Assembly (NCBI RefSeq): GCF_023516505.1
Contig: NZ_JAMGBB010000001.1
Span: 558,001-622,000 of the forward strand
Length of the DNA stretch: 64,000 nt
Direction of reading: 5' to 3'
Source of the DNA: Sphingomonas brevis
GTDB lineage: Bacteria; Pseudomonadota; Alphaproteobacteria; Sphingomonadales; Sphingomonadaceae
A program made the position numbers and the translations under genes. Under the pieces are notes generated by a model, which was given only the letters and a program-made list of their open reading frames with translations, had not been told where the DNA came from and made no database searches. Positions 18,901 to 28,415 of this stretch are shown piece after piece (position 1 is the first letter of the stretch; every line of letters starts with the position of its first letter).

Positions 18901-18986
18901 CGTCACCCCCGCGAAAGCGGGGGCCCCGCTTCTTCCTTGAATGGCAAGAGAGAGGCAGCGGGATTCCCGCTTTCGCGGGAATGACG
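18901..18986. repeat. Palindromic intergenic repeat with CCCGC(GAAAG)CGGG arms, copy 1
   Basis: The left arm contains CCCCCGCGAAAGCGGGGG and the right arm CCCGCTTTCGCGGGAATGACG, so each arm is itself a near-perfect palindrome and the pair forms a larger inverted repeat ending in CGTCA / TGACG. A second copy is at 63745-63815. The element lies between rnd and aspS and may terminate or stabilise transcripts. Confidence 0.8.
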
Positions 18987-19005
18987 AAATGAAGAAGAGC
19001 AATTC

Positions 19006-20793
19006 ATGCACGCCTACCGTACCCATAGCTGTGCCGACCTCCGGAAAGGCGACGTCGGTTCGACTGTCCGCCTGTCCGGCTGGATTCACCGTAAGCGCGA
19101 CCATGGCGGCGTGCTGTTCGTCGATCTGCGCGACCATTATGGCCTGACCCAGGTGGTCTGCGCGGCAGGCAGCGAAGCACTCAAACTGCTGGATCACCTG
19201 AAGCTTGAGTCGGTCGTGACGATCACCGGCGAAGTGGTCGATCGCGAAGGCGGCGCGGTCAATCCGAAACTTGCGACGGGCGACATCGAGGTCGTTGCCA
19301 AGGAAGTCGCCGTCCAGTCCTCTGCCAACGAACTTCCGATGCCGGTGGCAGGCGAGCAGGAATATCCCGAGGATATCCGCCTCAAATATCGCTATCTCGA
19401 TCTCCGCCGCGAACGGCTCCACGCCAACATCATGCTGCGATCGAAAGTCATAGCCTCGATCCGCCGCCGGATGATCGACCAGGGCTTCACGGAGTTCCAG
19501 ACGCCGATCCTGACCGCCTCGTCGCCCGAAGGTGCACGCGACTATCTGGTGCCGAGCCGCGTCCATCCTGGCAAATTCTATGCGCTTCCGCAGGCGCCGC
19601 AGATGTTCAAGCAGCTGCTGATGGTCGCCGGCTTCGACCGCTATTTCCAGATTGCGCCCTGTTTCCGCGACGAGGATGCTCGCGCGGACCGGAGCCCAGG
19701 CGAATTTTACCAGCTCGATTTCGAAATGAGCTTCGTGACCCAGGACGACGTGTTCGCAGCGATCGAGCCGGTGCTGTCGGGCGTCTTCTCGGAGTTCGGC
19801 GAAAACAAGTTCGTGACACCCGCTGGCGAGTATCCGCGCATCCCCTACAAGGAAGCGTTGCTCAAATATGGTTCGGACAAGCCTGACCTCCGCAATCCCC
19901 TGCTGATCAGCGATGTCGGCGACCATTTTAAGGGTTCGGGCTTCGGCCTGTTCGCCGGACTTGTCGAAAAGGGCATGTCCGTCCGCGCTGTCCCGGCGCC
20001 GGGAACGGCGGAAAAAAGCCGCAAATTCTTCGACGACATGAACGAATGGGCTCGCGGAGAAGGCTTCGCCGGCCTTGGATACGCCACCCGCAAGGGCGGC
20101 GAGTGGGGCGGCCCGATCGCCAAGAATCATGGCACCGAAGGCATGGACAAGATTGCAACGGCGATGGGCCTTGGCCCCGACGACGGCATTTTCTTCGCCG
20201 CCGGCAAGGAAGAGGAAGCCGCCAAGCTCGCCGGCCTTGCTCGCACCCGCGTTGCCGAGCAGCTCGAGCTGATCGAGCAGGGATCATTCCGCTTCTGCTG
20301 GATCGTCGACTTTCCGATGTTCGAGTTCAACGACGAGCAAAAAAAGATCGACTTCAGCCACAATCCCTTCTCGATGCCGCAGGGCGGAATGGAAGCGCTG
20401 GAGACGAAGGACCCGCTCGACATCCTCGCCTGGCAATATGACATCGTCTGCAACGGTGTGGAGCTCAGCAGCGGCGCGATCCGCAACCACCGCCCCGACA
20501 TCATGTACAAGGCGTTCGAAATCGCGGGATACAGCCGCAAGGAGGTCGATACGAACTTCCCGGGCATGATCGGCGCGTTCAAATTTGGTGCTCCGCCGCA
20601 CGGCGGCTCGGCGCCGGGCATCGATCGGATCGTCATGTTGCTGGCCGACGAGCCCAACATCCGCGAGGTCATCGTCTTCCCGATGAACCAGAAGGCCGAG
20701 GATTTGATGATGAACGCACCGGCTCCGGTGATGGACAAGCAGTTAAAAGAGCTGTCGATCCGCATTATCGCCGACGGAGTTCCCAAGGCCTAG
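19006..20793 (+). CDS. aspS: Aspartyl-tRNA synthetase
   Basis: This 595-residue class II synthetase has an N-terminal OB-fold anticodon-binding domain ([20 protein letters not shown]). Motif 2 is [10 protein letters not shown] near residue 222, the bacterial-type GAD insertion lies near 290-410, and motif 3 is [12 protein letters not shown] near 535. It charges tRNA-Asp. Sphingomonads usually rely on a non-discriminating enzyme plus the GatCAB amidotransferase; that cannot be judged from this gene alone. The ATG follows an AAGAAGAG stretch. Confidence 0.97.
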   Translation: MHAYRTHSCADLRKGDVGSTVRLSGWIHRKRDHGGVLFVDLRDHYGLTQVVCAAGSEALKLLDHLKLESVVTITGEVVDREGGAVNPKLATGDIEVVAKEVAVQSSANELPMPVAGEQEYPEDIRLKYRYLDLRRERLHANIMLRSKVIASIRRRMIDQGFTEFQTPILTASSPEGARDYLVPSRVHPGKFYALPQAPQMFKQLLMVAGFDRYFQIAPCFRDEDARADRSPGEFYQLDFEMSFVTQDDVFAAIEPVLSGVFSEFGENKFVTPAGEYPRIPYKEALLKYGSDKPDLRNPLLISDVGDHFKGSGFGLFAGLVEKGMSVRAVPAPGTAEKSRKFFDDMNEWARGEGFAGLGYATRKGGEWGGPIAKNHGTEGMDKIATAMGLGPDDGIFFAAGKEEEAAKLAGLARTRVAEQLELIEQGSFRFCWIVDFPMFEFNDEQKKIDFSHNPFSMPQGGMEALETKDPLDILAWQYDIVCNGVELSSGAIRNHRPDIMYKAFEIAGYSRKEVDTNFPGMIGAFKFGAPPHGGSAPGIDRIVMLLADEPNIREVIVFPMNQKAEDLMMNAPAPVMDKQLKELSIRIIADGVPKA

Positions 20794-20893
20794 GAACAGT
20801 TCGCGGCGTTCGCGCCACGGGCCAACCGCCCCATTGTCGGACAATCGGCCTCGCCCAATTGCGGCCTTGCGACCTTTGGGTTAGGCCTCCCGC

Positions 20894-21679
20894 GTGCCGA
20901 TTGATTTAACGGAATTTGAACGGGGGGTGCCGTTCTCCGGGGACGTTGCCGAAGCGCTCGAGGCGCTTGGCCATCGCTTGGCGCGCCTGCAGCTGTCGCA
21001 AATCGTTCATCGCAAGCGCGCGATCATCCTGTTCGAAGGCTGGATGGGCTCTGGCAAGCGCGCAGTGCTGAAGCGTCTGGTCGGTTCGCTCGACCCGACC
21101 TACGTGCGCGTGGTCAAGGTGGCCGGCAGCGACGACATGGACGACGAGCGCCACTGGCTCGCGCCCTTCTGGAGCCGCCTACCGGCCGCGGGCAACACGA
21201 CCATCTTCTATCGCAGCTGGTATCGGCTGGTGCTTGAGCAGCGCATGTTGGGCAATATGGACGACAAGCGCTGGGCCCGCGCGCTGGATGAAATCAACGA
21301 GTTCGAAGCGCAGCAGCGCGACCACGGCACAATGATCGCCAAGCTGTTCTTCCATGTGACGCCGGAGAAGCAGGCCGCTTCCCTGCGCGCCCGTCAGGAA
21401 GACCCCTGGCTCCGCCACCTGCGCGATTTTCAGCCGATCATCGGCCCGACCAATCGTGAGCGGGCCAACGAAGTCCTGCAGGATTTCTTCGCGCACACCA
21501 ATACCCGGTGGGCGCCATGGACCCCGATCGATGCCAATGACGACATGGCGGGCTGTATCGCGGCGTTGACGGCGGTCGCGGACCAGATGGAAAAGACAAT
21601 GCCGGCTGAACCGCCGGCGATGGGAGAGACGATCGTCCCATTCCGCACTCCGAAGGCATCGGAAACCAACAGCGCCTAG
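20894..21679 (+). CDS. PPK2-family (polyphosphate kinase 2-like) protein with altered active-site motifs
   Basis: This 261-residue protein aligns along the PPK2 domain: ILFEGWMGSGKRAVLKRL (P-loop, about residues 45-62), LPAAGNTTIFYRSWYR (Walker B region, about 95-110) and FFHVTPEKQAASLRAR. In the family the P-loop reads GxDxxGK and the Walker B region FDRSWYN; here both aspartates are replaced. PPK2 enzymes use polyphosphate to phosphorylate nucleotides; whether this one retains activity is doubtful. It starts with GTG, about 100 nt after aspS. The P-loop lysine and the RSWY motif remain. Confidence 0.8.
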   Translation: MPIDLTEFERGVPFSGDVAEALEALGHRLARLQLSQIVHRKRAIILFEGWMGSGKRAVLKRLVGSLDPTYVRVVKVAGSDDMDDERHWLAPFWSRLPAAGNTTIFYRSWYRLVLEQRMLGNMDDKRWARALDEINEFEAQQRDHGTMIAKLFFHVTPEKQAASLRARQEDPWLRHLRDFQPIIGPTNRERANEVLQDFFAHTNTRWAPWTPIDANDDMAGCIAALTAVADQMEKTMPAEPPAMGETIVPFRTPKASETNSA

Positions 21680-21708
21680 CACCCCGGCCTCGCCATCCGC
21701 CGCACGAC

Positions 21709-22200
21709 CTAAGTCTGTGACGGATAGCGAATATTGATCACTTCATAGCTTTTCTCGCCGGCCGGAAGGCGGACAATTCGTTCGTCGCCAACTTTCGCGC
21801 CGACCAGCGCCCGGGCGATCGGGGCCGCCCAACTGATGAGTCCGGATGTGGCGTCGGCCTCGTCCTCGCCGACCAGGGTTACTACCCGACGATTATCATC
21901 CTCGTCGGCCAGCTCGACGATCGCGCCAAACCGGACGGTGTCGCGCTGCTCCTGAGTGGCTGGATCGACCACCTTGGCGGCCTTCATCACCTTGGCGAGA
22001 TAGGACAGCCGCCGGTCGATCTCGCGCAACCTCTTCTTGCCGTAGAGATAGTCGGCATTTTCCGACCGGTCGCCCAATGAGGCCGCCCATGAAACCGTCT
22101 CGACGATCTTTGGCCGCTCGACCGCGAACAACTCTTCATATTCCGCGCGCAGCCGCGCGAAACCCTGCGGCGTGATGAAGCGGGGAGGGCGGTCGTTCAC
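21709..22200 (-). CDS. greB: Transcription elongation factor GreB
   Basis: This protein of about 163 residues has a GreA/B N-terminal coiled coil (GFARLRAEYEELFAVERPKIVETVSWAAS region, with GDRSENADY bearing the acidic tip) and a C-terminal FKBP-like domain (SLISWAAPIARALVGAKVGDE-like segment). The YLYGKKRLREIDRRL segment marks GreB rather than GreA. Gre factors stimulate RNA cleavage by backtracked RNA polymerase. I chose GTG 22200; the longer open frame runs into the intergenic repeat at 22213-22287 and encodes a non-conserved extension. Confidence 0.9.
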   Translation of the reverse strand: MNDRPPRFITPQGFARLRAEYEELFAVERPKIVETVSWAASLGDRSENADYLYGKKRLREIDRRLSYLAKVMKAAKVVDPATQEQRDTVRFGAIVELADEDDNRRVVTLVGEDEADATSGLISWAAPIARALVGAKVGDERIVRLPAGEKSYEVINIRYPSQT

Positions 22201-22212
22201 CTCAGCGCCTTT

Positions 22213-22287
22213 GTCATTGCGAGCATCGCGAAGCAATCCAGCCAAGCGTTCTGGATTGCCACGCCGTCTTCAACGGCTCGCAATGAC
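22213..22287. repeat. GTCATTGCGAG/CTCGCAATGAC palindromic repeat, copy 1
   Basis: Outer arms GTCATTGCGAG and CTCGCAATGAC enclose inner arms GAAGCAATCCAG and CTGGATTGCC. The element fills the gap between the lytic transglycosylase and greB. Other copies are at 40320-40403, 50914-50985 and 63225-63302. Confidence 0.85.
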
Positions 22288-22299
22288 GGATGCCGAGCC

Positions 22300-24285
22300 T
22301 TAGCCCGGTCGCGAGGATTTGCCGAGATAGGCCGAAATATGCACGGGCTGCGGCGCCGGCAGCGACGGATTGAGCCGGTCATAGACCACGCTGTTCTCCA
22401 GCACCCGTTGCACATAACCCCGGGTCTCCTCGAATGGGATTTTCTCGATCCAGCTGACAATGTCGACGTTGCCGCGCGGATCGCCATAGGCGTTGACCCA
22501 CTTGCGGACATTGCCCGCCCCGGCGTTATAGCTCGCTACCGCCAGGGGATAGTTGCCGTCCCAGGTGTTGACCAGCCGCTGGAAGTAGGCGCTGCCCAGC
22601 ATGACGTTATAGGCCGGATCGGCTGTCAGCCGGCCATAGTCGTAGCTAAGGCCCATCTTCCCGGCCTGCTCGCGCGCCGTGCCGGGCATCAGCTGCATCA
22701 TGCCGCGGGCATTGGCGCCGCTGACCGCCGCGCGGTCGAAGCTGGATTCCTGCCGGGTGATGCCATGGACCAGCGACCACATCCTTCCCGACGGCACATT
22801 GGCCGGATGGGTCGGGTAAGTCGCCTTGTAATAAAAGGCGTTGCCGGCGTTGCGGGCCGAGCGCGCGGTCCAAACCGCCAGGTCCGGGCGCCACACCTGA
22901 GTTGCCAGGTCGACCGCCATCAGCCGCTCGGCATCGCCATCCAGATTCTCCGACAAAGCGCGGATAAACAGGGTCTGATCGCTCCATTGGCCCTGCTGGC
23001 CGAGCAGCTTCACCGCCCGCACCAATCTCTTTTGCGCGAAGGCCTGGCGCTGGACGTCAGTCACTAGCAGCGACGGCGTTCCCGCCGGTTGCGGCACGAT
23101 CCGTCCCAACCGTTCGAGCGCCAACTGGCCGTAGAATAGCTCCGGCGTCGCAGCCGCGCGCTCGAAATAGGCCCGGCCACGCATCGGATCGCCGCTTTGG
23201 AAGGCAGCTCTTCCGGCCCAGTACCAGCCCTTGGATTTGACCTGCAAAGAACGGCCGGCGGCGGCATATTTGTCGAACAGGGCAATCGCGTCGCGGCCAC
23301 GGTTCATCCGTTCCAGCGCGACCGTCCCGGCGGTCCACACGATCGTGGTATATTCGTCCCGAATTCCATAGCTCTTCAGGCTGATGTCAACGCCGGGGGC
23401 GAACAGGTCATCGACCTGGCTGCCGATATTGTAGGCCGTCTGCCATTGACGGTCGCCGGCCGCCTCTCGGGTCAGGATCGACATCATGTCGAGGAACCGT
23501 TCCGGATTGGCCGGCTTGGCGGTGAAATTGTGCGCCCTTGCGAACAGATCGCGCGCCGCCTGGGTGTAACCGCTGTCGCGCAGGTAGCGAGCCCGGTCCA
23601 TCATCAACCCGGCGTCGCTCGTCACCTGACCGATTGCCGCCTGGTAGCGCTGCTCCGCGTCGCCCATTCGGGACTGCATCGCAATCCGCGCCTGAAACGC
23701 CGCCCTGCGGCTAGGGCTGGACCAGGCCATCATTCGGTATGCGTCGCTATATTTCTTGTCGAACAGCAGCGCGTCGACGCGCCTGTCATGGTCAGTCGCG
23801 GTGAACTGACTGCCGAATTTCGCGAACAGGGACTGTTCGTCATATTGGCTGAGGTCGCTCGATACCCAGGCGGCTTTTGCGGCAGCCAGCGCTTCGGTCG
23901 TCCGACCGAGGGCCAGGTTGGCCTCCGCCAGCCTTGCCCACCCACTGCCGCTTTGTGGCTCGGTCGACCGATAGAAAGCGAGCACCGTGTTGGCATTCTC
24001 GCCTGGCCGCATCGCCTTTTCAGCGCTGCGTCGGATCCCACTTTCGCCTGGCCAGCCTGGATTGGCGCTTACGAAGCGCGCGTAGTCGCCGAAGCTATAG
24101 CCCTCGCTGGCCCGCAACCGGCGCCAGTCCGCGATCGCGTAGTTGATGTCGTAAACCGAACCCTGGCCATTGAGCTGCGTGGCGGCTGTCGCCGCTACTG
24201 GTGCCGGCGCCTGCTGCATCGAGGCGGCCGCCATGGTCGATAGAAAAAATGTCCCGATAATCCCCAATGTCCTCATGCTGGACAT
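22300..24285 (-). CDS. Soluble lytic murein transglycosylase (Slt type)
   Basis: This protein of about 661 residues has a signal peptide (FFLSTMAAASMQQ). A long superhelical alpha-toroid of TPR-like helices follows (about 60-470). The C-terminal SLT catalytic domain has the catalytic glutamate in GITRQESSFD near residue 512, then GARGMMQLMPGTA and AVASYNAGAGNV. It cleaves peptidoglycan glycan strands, leaving anhydro-muropeptides, in the periplasm. I chose ATG 24285, preceded by GGGGG; the frame is open to 24297. It is divergent from dapA. Confidence 0.94.
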   Translation of the reverse strand: MSSMRTLGIIGTFFLSTMAAASMQQAPAPVAATAATQLNGQGSVYDINYAIADWRRLRASEGYSFGDYARFVSANPGWPGESGIRRSAEKAMRPGENANTVLAFYRSTEPQSGSGWARLAEANLALGRTTEALAAAKAAWVSSDLSQYDEQSLFAKFGSQFTATDHDRRVDALLFDKKYSDAYRMMAWSSPSRRAAFQARIAMQSRMGDAEQRYQAAIGQVTSDAGLMMDRARYLRDSGYTQAARDLFARAHNFTAKPANPERFLDMMSILTREAAGDRQWQTAYNIGSQVDDLFAPGVDISLKSYGIRDEYTTIVWTAGTVALERMNRGRDAIALFDKYAAAGRSLQVKSKGWYWAGRAAFQSGDPMRGRAYFERAAATPELFYGQLALERLGRIVPQPAGTPSLLVTDVQRQAFAQKRLVRAVKLLGQQGQWSDQTLFIRALSENLDGDAERLMAVDLATQVWRPDLAVWTARSARNAGNAFYYKATYPTHPANVPSGRMWSLVHGITRQESSFDRAAVSGANARGMMQLMPGTAREQAGKMGLSYDYGRLTADPAYNVMLGSAYFQRLVNTWDGNYPLAVASYNAGAGNVRKWVNAYGDPRGNVDIVSWIEKIPFEETRGYVQRVLENSVVYDRLNPSLPAPQPVHISAYLGKSSRPG

Positions 24286-24366
24286 TATCACCCCCAAGTC
24301 CTTATCAGCCGCTGAACAAACGCATCGCCATCATTCGCGATCCTGCCTATGCGAAGGAAAAGTTTC

Positions 24367-25239
24367 ATGTTTTTCGGGTCTATACCAGCGCTGGTGACTC
24401 CGTTTGCGGCAGGCCGAGTCAATGAAGCGGCATTCCGAGACCTGGTCGAATGGCAAATCGACGAAGGGTCCAATGCCCTGGTGCCGTGTGGCACGACCGG
24501 GGAAGGCGCGACCCTCACCGACACGGAACATCGGCGGGTGATCGAAATCACGGTCGAGGTCGCGCGCGGCCGGGTGCCGGTAATTGCCGGCTGCGGCTCC
24601 AACAATACGGCCCATGCGATCGAGCTGACCAAAGCAGCCAAGGATGCCGGTGCGGACGCCGCATTGCATGTCCCTCCTTATTATAACCGGCCCAATCAGG
24701 AGGGGATCTACGGCCATCTCGCTGCCGTCGCGGATCTCGATATCCCGATTGTCCTCTACAATGTTCCGGGGCGGACGATTACGGACATATCGGTCGAAAC
24801 GATGGGCAGGCTGTCGCGTCTGCCCAATGTCGTCGGGGTGAAGGACGCCACCGGCAATCTGGGCCGGGTCTCCGACCAGCGCCGAGCGTGCGGCAGGGAG
24901 TTCATCCAGGTCAGCGGGAATGACGAGACCGCGCTCGCATTCAATGCCATGGGCGGGGTGGGGTGCATTTCGGTCACCGCCAATGTCGCGCCGAAACTTT
25001 GCTCGCGCTTTCAGGAAGCAACGCGAGAGGGGCGCTGGGATGAAGCGCTGGAGCTTCAGGATCGGCTGTACCCGCTCCACGTCGCATTGTTCACCGACGC
25101 GTCGCCGGGGCCGGTCAAATATGCCTTGTCGCGGGTCAGGAATGGCTTTTCGGCCGAACTTCGCGCGCCGATGACGGAACCGTCCGCGGCTTCGAAAAAG
25201 GCGGTCGATGACGCGCTGGCACACGCCGGACTCGCTTAA
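24367..25239 (+). CDS. dapA: 4-Hydroxy-tetrahydrodipicolinate synthase
   Basis: This 290-residue TIM-barrel enzyme has the Thr pair in [10 protein letters not shown] near residue 41, tyrosines in HVPPYYNRP near 103 and the Schiff-base lysine in [10 protein letters not shown] near residue 159. It condenses pyruvate with aspartate semialdehyde at the entry to lysine and diaminopimelate synthesis; dapF at the other end of the window acts later in the same pathway. ATG 24367 is preceded by AAGGA at 9 nt and gives the family N-terminus [13 protein letters not shown]. Confidence 0.96.
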   Translation: MFFGSIPALVTPFAAGRVNEAAFRDLVEWQIDEGSNALVPCGTTGEGATLTDTEHRRVIEITVEVARGRVPVIAGCGSNNTAHAIELTKAAKDAGADAALHVPPYYNRPNQEGIYGHLAAVADLDIPIVLYNVPGRTITDISVETMGRLSRLPNVVGVKDATGNLGRVSDQRRACGREFIQVSGNDETALAFNAMGGVGCISVTANVAPKLCSRFQEATREGRWDEALELQDRLYPLHVALFTDASPGPVKYALSRVRNGFSAELRAPMTEPSAASKKAVDDALAHAGLA

Positions 25240-25275
25240 GACCCAATCACCGCGTAGGCGGTCCGCAGAATCACG

Positions 25276-25761
25276 ATGTCCAAGCCCGCCGCCATCCAGG
25301 AATTTGATAAAGCCAAAGTCGTCGCCGAGAACCGGCGCGCGCGTTTCGACTATTTCGTCGAGGAGCGGTTCGAGGCCGGCATCGAACTGAGGGGCACTGA
25401 AGTAAAGGCGCTCCGCACCGGCGAGGGGTCGATCGCTGAGAGCTATGCACTGGTCGAGGGTGAGGAAGTGTTCCTCATCAACAGCCATATTCCACAATAT
25501 GGCGCAGGCAGCTGGATGAATCACGAGCCGCGGCGACAGCGGAAACTGCTGTTGCGCACCAAGGAGATCGACAAATTGCAGGGCGCCATTACCCGCCAGG
25601 GGCTGACGCTGGTGCCGCTGTCGCTCTATTTCAATTCGCGCGGCCGCGCGAAGGTCGAGCTGGCGCTGGCGCGGGGCAAGAAGGCGCACGACAAGCGCGA
25701 AACGATCAAGGAACGCGACTGGAAGCGCGAGCAGGGCAGGCTGTTGAGGAACCATGGCTAG
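25276..25761 (+). CDS. smpB: SsrA-binding protein SmpB
   Basis: This 161-residue OB-fold protein has the SmpB pattern: [46 protein letters not shown] and the basic C-terminal tail [18 protein letters not shown]. The tail enters the decoding centre during tmRNA-mediated ribosome rescue. It lies 36 nt after dapA, and its end overlaps the DUF2062 gene by 8 nt. The tmRNA gene itself is not in the window. Confidence 0.96.
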   Translation: MSKPAAIQEFDKAKVVAENRRARFDYFVEERFEAGIELRGTEVKALRTGEGSIAESYALVEGEEVFLINSHIPQYGAGSWMNHEPRRQRKLLLRTKEIDKLQGAITRQGLTLVPLSLYFNSRGRAKVELALARGKKAHDKRETIKERDWKREQGRLLRNHG

Positions 25762-26299
25762 TAGCCCCAATTTCTGGCAGCGCATGATCCACCGTCATGC
25801 GCCATCGCGCGAGGAAGTGCTGAAAAGCCCGTGGCTGAAGCCGTTCGGCAGTCGCATCCGGCACAGCGAGCTATGGCGCTTCACCCGTCGTTCGGTGCCG
25901 CGGGCGGTGTTCGCCGGGGTGTTCGTCGGCATTTTCCTGATGGTTCCGGGGTTGCAGATAGTGGGCGCGGCGTTGCTGGCGATCCCGATGCGGGCCAATA
26001 TCCCGGTCGCGGCAGGAATGACCTTCCTGTCCAATCCGCTTACGACCCCTTTTTTCCTCGGGGCTGCGATGGAAGTTGGCAGCCGCATCGGATTTCAAAC
26101 CGACCTTGCGGCCTTTTATGCGCTGAGGGGCAAGAGCGTTGCTCAATGGATGTCCTGGCTTCTGTCGGATGCTGCCCCCGCTTTGGTCAGCGGTCTGTTT
26201 TTGATCGGCCTGGTACTGGCGCTCATAGGATATTTCGTGTCGCTCGTCGGATGGCGCTGGTGGATCGCCCGCAAGTGGCGGCAGCGTTACGCGCGCTAG
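25754..26299 (+). CDS. DUF2062 membrane protein
   Basis: This 181-residue integral membrane protein has hydrophobic helices near residues 60-85 ([24 protein letters not shown]), 90-115 and 140-165. The family-type motif lies around [18 protein letters not shown]2062 proteins are widespread in Proteobacteria with no defined activity. It overlaps the smpB stop by 8 nt, so expression is coupled to smpB. The termini are basic. Confidence 0.82.
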   Translation: MASSPNFWQRMIHRHAPSREEVLKSPWLKPFGSRIRHSELWRFTRRSVPRAVFAGVFVGIFLMVPGLQIVGAALLAIPMRANIPVAAGMTFLSNPLTTPFFLGAAMEVGSRIGFQTDLAAFYALRGKSVAQWMSWLLSDAAPALVSGLFLIGLVLALIGYFVSLVGWRWWIARKWRQRYAR

Positions 26300-26342
26300 T
26301 GACTTGATTCGCGCTAAGGGTCTGATCCGGGGAGGAAATAAG

Positions 26343-28412
26343 ATGAATCGTTGGCATTTTCTTTTGGCCGCCAGCACGGCTCTCGCCGGATGCACGACGG
26401 CGTCGCCACCACCCGCACCACCAGTATCCGATGCGGCGCCCGCCGTCCCAACTGCCCCTGAAGCGCCGCCCGCGCCCAAGGCGGAGATTGGTGCTTTTGG
26501 GTTCGACGAGGCGGGGATGAACCGCGCGGTCGCAGCTGGTGACGATTTCTATCAATTCGCCAACGGCACCTGGGCCAAGAATACGACCATCCCGTCGGAC
26601 AAGTCGAACTACGGCATGTTTACGGCCCTGCAGGACAAGAGCCAGCAGCGCGTCCGCGACCTGCTCGACGCTGCCAAGGACGATAGCGGTAGCCGGGTCG
26701 GCGTCGCATATTCGAGCTTTCTCGATGAGGCAGCGGTGGAATCGAAAGGTCTTGCCCCGATCAATCCCTGGCTTGCCGAAATTCGCGCGCTCAAGGACCG
26801 CAGCGGCTATGCGGCGCTTCAGGCGCGCGCCGCCCGCAACGGCGTGACCGGCCTGTTCGCCGGCGGAGTCGCTCAGGACGACCGTAACAGCGAGGCTTAT
26901 ATTACCGGCCTCGGCCAGGCCGGTCTCGGCATGCCCGACCGCGACATGTACCTGGTCAATGAGCCTAACCTGGTTTCGCTGCGCGCCGCCTATGTCGACC
27001 ATTTGACGAAGATGCTGACCTTGGCCGGCGAGCAGAATGCCGCCGCGCGAGCCAAGGCGGTGATGGCTTTCGAAACCAAAATCGCCCAAGCCTCCTGGAC
27101 GCGCGAGGACGTCGGCGACGCTACCAAGACCTACAACCGGATGACTCGGGCCGAGCTCAAGAAGCTGGCGCCTGGCTTCGATTGGGCGAGCTATCTTTCG
27201 AGCCGTGGCATCAACGCCAACGAGCTGCTGGTCGCCGAACCGAGCGCATTCAAGGCGATTGCCGCCTTGTCGGCGAAAGCGCCGCTCCAGGTGCTCAAGG
27301 ACCAGATGATCGTCCAGTCGCTGGATACTTATTCGGACGTCCTGCCGAAGGCGATTACCGACGAAAGCTTCGCCTTCTACGGCACCAAGCTCAACGGCAC
27401 CCCGGAGAATCAGCCGCGCTGGAAACGTGCGGTCGATTTCACCACCAACATCCTCACCGACGAAGTGTCGAAGGTCTATGTGACGAAGTGGTTCCCGCCG
27501 GAATCCAAGGCCGCGATGCAGCAGCTGGTCGGCAATATCGTCGCGGCGATGGGCCGCCGGATCGACAATCTCAGCTGGATGGCGCCCGAGACCAAGGTCA
27601 AGGCCAAGGCCAAGCTGGCCGCCTTTACCCCGCGCATCGGCTACCCCGACCAATGGCATGACTATACCTTCGACGTCCGCCGCGACGATCTGTTCGGCAA
27701 TGCATGGAGAGCCAATCAGTGGGCGCACGACTGGAACATCGGCAAGCTTGGCAAGCCGGTGATGCGCTGGGAATGGGGGCTCGATCCGATGACGGTCAAC
27801 GCCCAGGCCAATTTCCAGCTGGTCGCGATCACCTTCCCGGCGGCGATCCTCCAGCCGCCTTTCTTCGACCCGAACGCCGATCCGGCGATCAATTATGGCG
27901 GCATCGGCGCGGTGATCGGCCATGAAATGAGCCACCATTTCGACGACCAGGGCTCGAAATATGACGCCCACGGTAATCTCACGGACTGGTGGACGCCCCA
28001 AGACGTCAAGAATTTCAAGGCACTCAGCCAGAATCTGGTCAAGGAATATGACGCATATGAAGTGTTCCCCGGCGCGCATGTGAAAGGTGAATTCACGCTC
28101 GGCGAGAACATCGGCGACCTGGCCGGCATCCTTTCCGCCTACGACGCATACCAGCTGACGCTGGGCGGCAAGGAAGCGCCCGTGATCGACGGCTTTACCG
28201 GCGACCAGCGCTTCTATTTAGGGTGGGCCCAGGTCTGGCGGCGCAACTATCGCGAAGCCAACCTCCGCTCCCGGTTGCTGACCGATCCGCATGCGCCGTC
28301 GATGCAGCGCTCATGGATCGTGCGGAACTTCGATCCATGGTATCCCGCGTTCGGCGTGCAGCCGGGGCAGAAACTGTATCTGACCCCGGAACAGCGCGTC
28401 CGCATATGGTGA
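26343..28412 (+). CDS. M13-family (PepO/neprilysin-like) metallopeptidase, lipoprotein
   Basis: This protein of about 689 residues begins with a lipoprotein signal peptide (STALAGCTT, lipidated Cys near residue 17) and an Ala/Pro-rich linker. The M13 N-terminal domain (DDFYQFANGTWAKNTTIPSD) follows. The catalytic domain has HEMSHHFDDQG with the zinc histidines and catalytic Glu near residue 527, and GENIGDLAG with the third ligand. It degrades peptides in the periplasm or at the outer-membrane inner face. The ATG is preceded by GGGGAGGAAATAAG; the frame is open further upstream without a start signal. Confidence 0.94.
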   Translation: MNRWHFLLAASTALAGCTTASPPPAPPVSDAAPAVPTAPEAPPAPKAEIGAFGFDEAGMNRAVAAGDDFYQFANGTWAKNTTIPSDKSNYGMFTALQDKSQQRVRDLLDAAKDDSGSRVGVAYSSFLDEAAVESKGLAPINPWLAEIRALKDRSGYAALQARAARNGVTGLFAGGVAQDDRNSEAYITGLGQAGLGMPDRDMYLVNEPNLVSLRAAYVDHLTKMLTLAGEQNAAARAKAVMAFETKIAQASWTREDVGDATKTYNRMTRAELKKLAPGFDWASYLSSRGINANELLVAEPSAFKAIAALSAKAPLQVLKDQMIVQSLDTYSDVLPKAITDESFAFYGTKLNGTPENQPRWKRAVDFTTNILTDEVSKVYVTKWFPPESKAAMQQLVGNIVAAMGRRIDNLSWMAPETKVKAKAKLAAFTPRIGYPDQWHDYTFDVRRDDLFGNAWRANQWAHDWNIGKLGKPVMRWEWGLDPMTVNAQANFQLVAITFPAAILQPPFFDPNADPAINYGGIGAVIGHEMSHHFDDQGSKYDAHGNLTDWWTPQDVKNFKALSQNLVKEYDAYEVFPGAHVKGEFTLGENIGDLAGILSAYDAYQLTLGGKEAPVIDGFTGDQRFYLGWAQVWRRNYREANLRSRLLTDPHAPSMQRSWIVRNFDPWYPAFGVQPGQKLYLTPEQRVRIW

Positions 28413-28415
28413 GCC

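Noticed and set aside
18817-20130. 437-residue minus-strand ORF across aspS
   Set aside because: Antisense shadow of aspS; no family pattern.
26223-28079. 618-residue minus-strand ORF opposite the M13 peptidase
   Set aside because: Antisense frame in GC-rich DNA; the plus-strand gene has intact HEMSHH and signal peptide, and the ORF has no recognisable domain or start signal.
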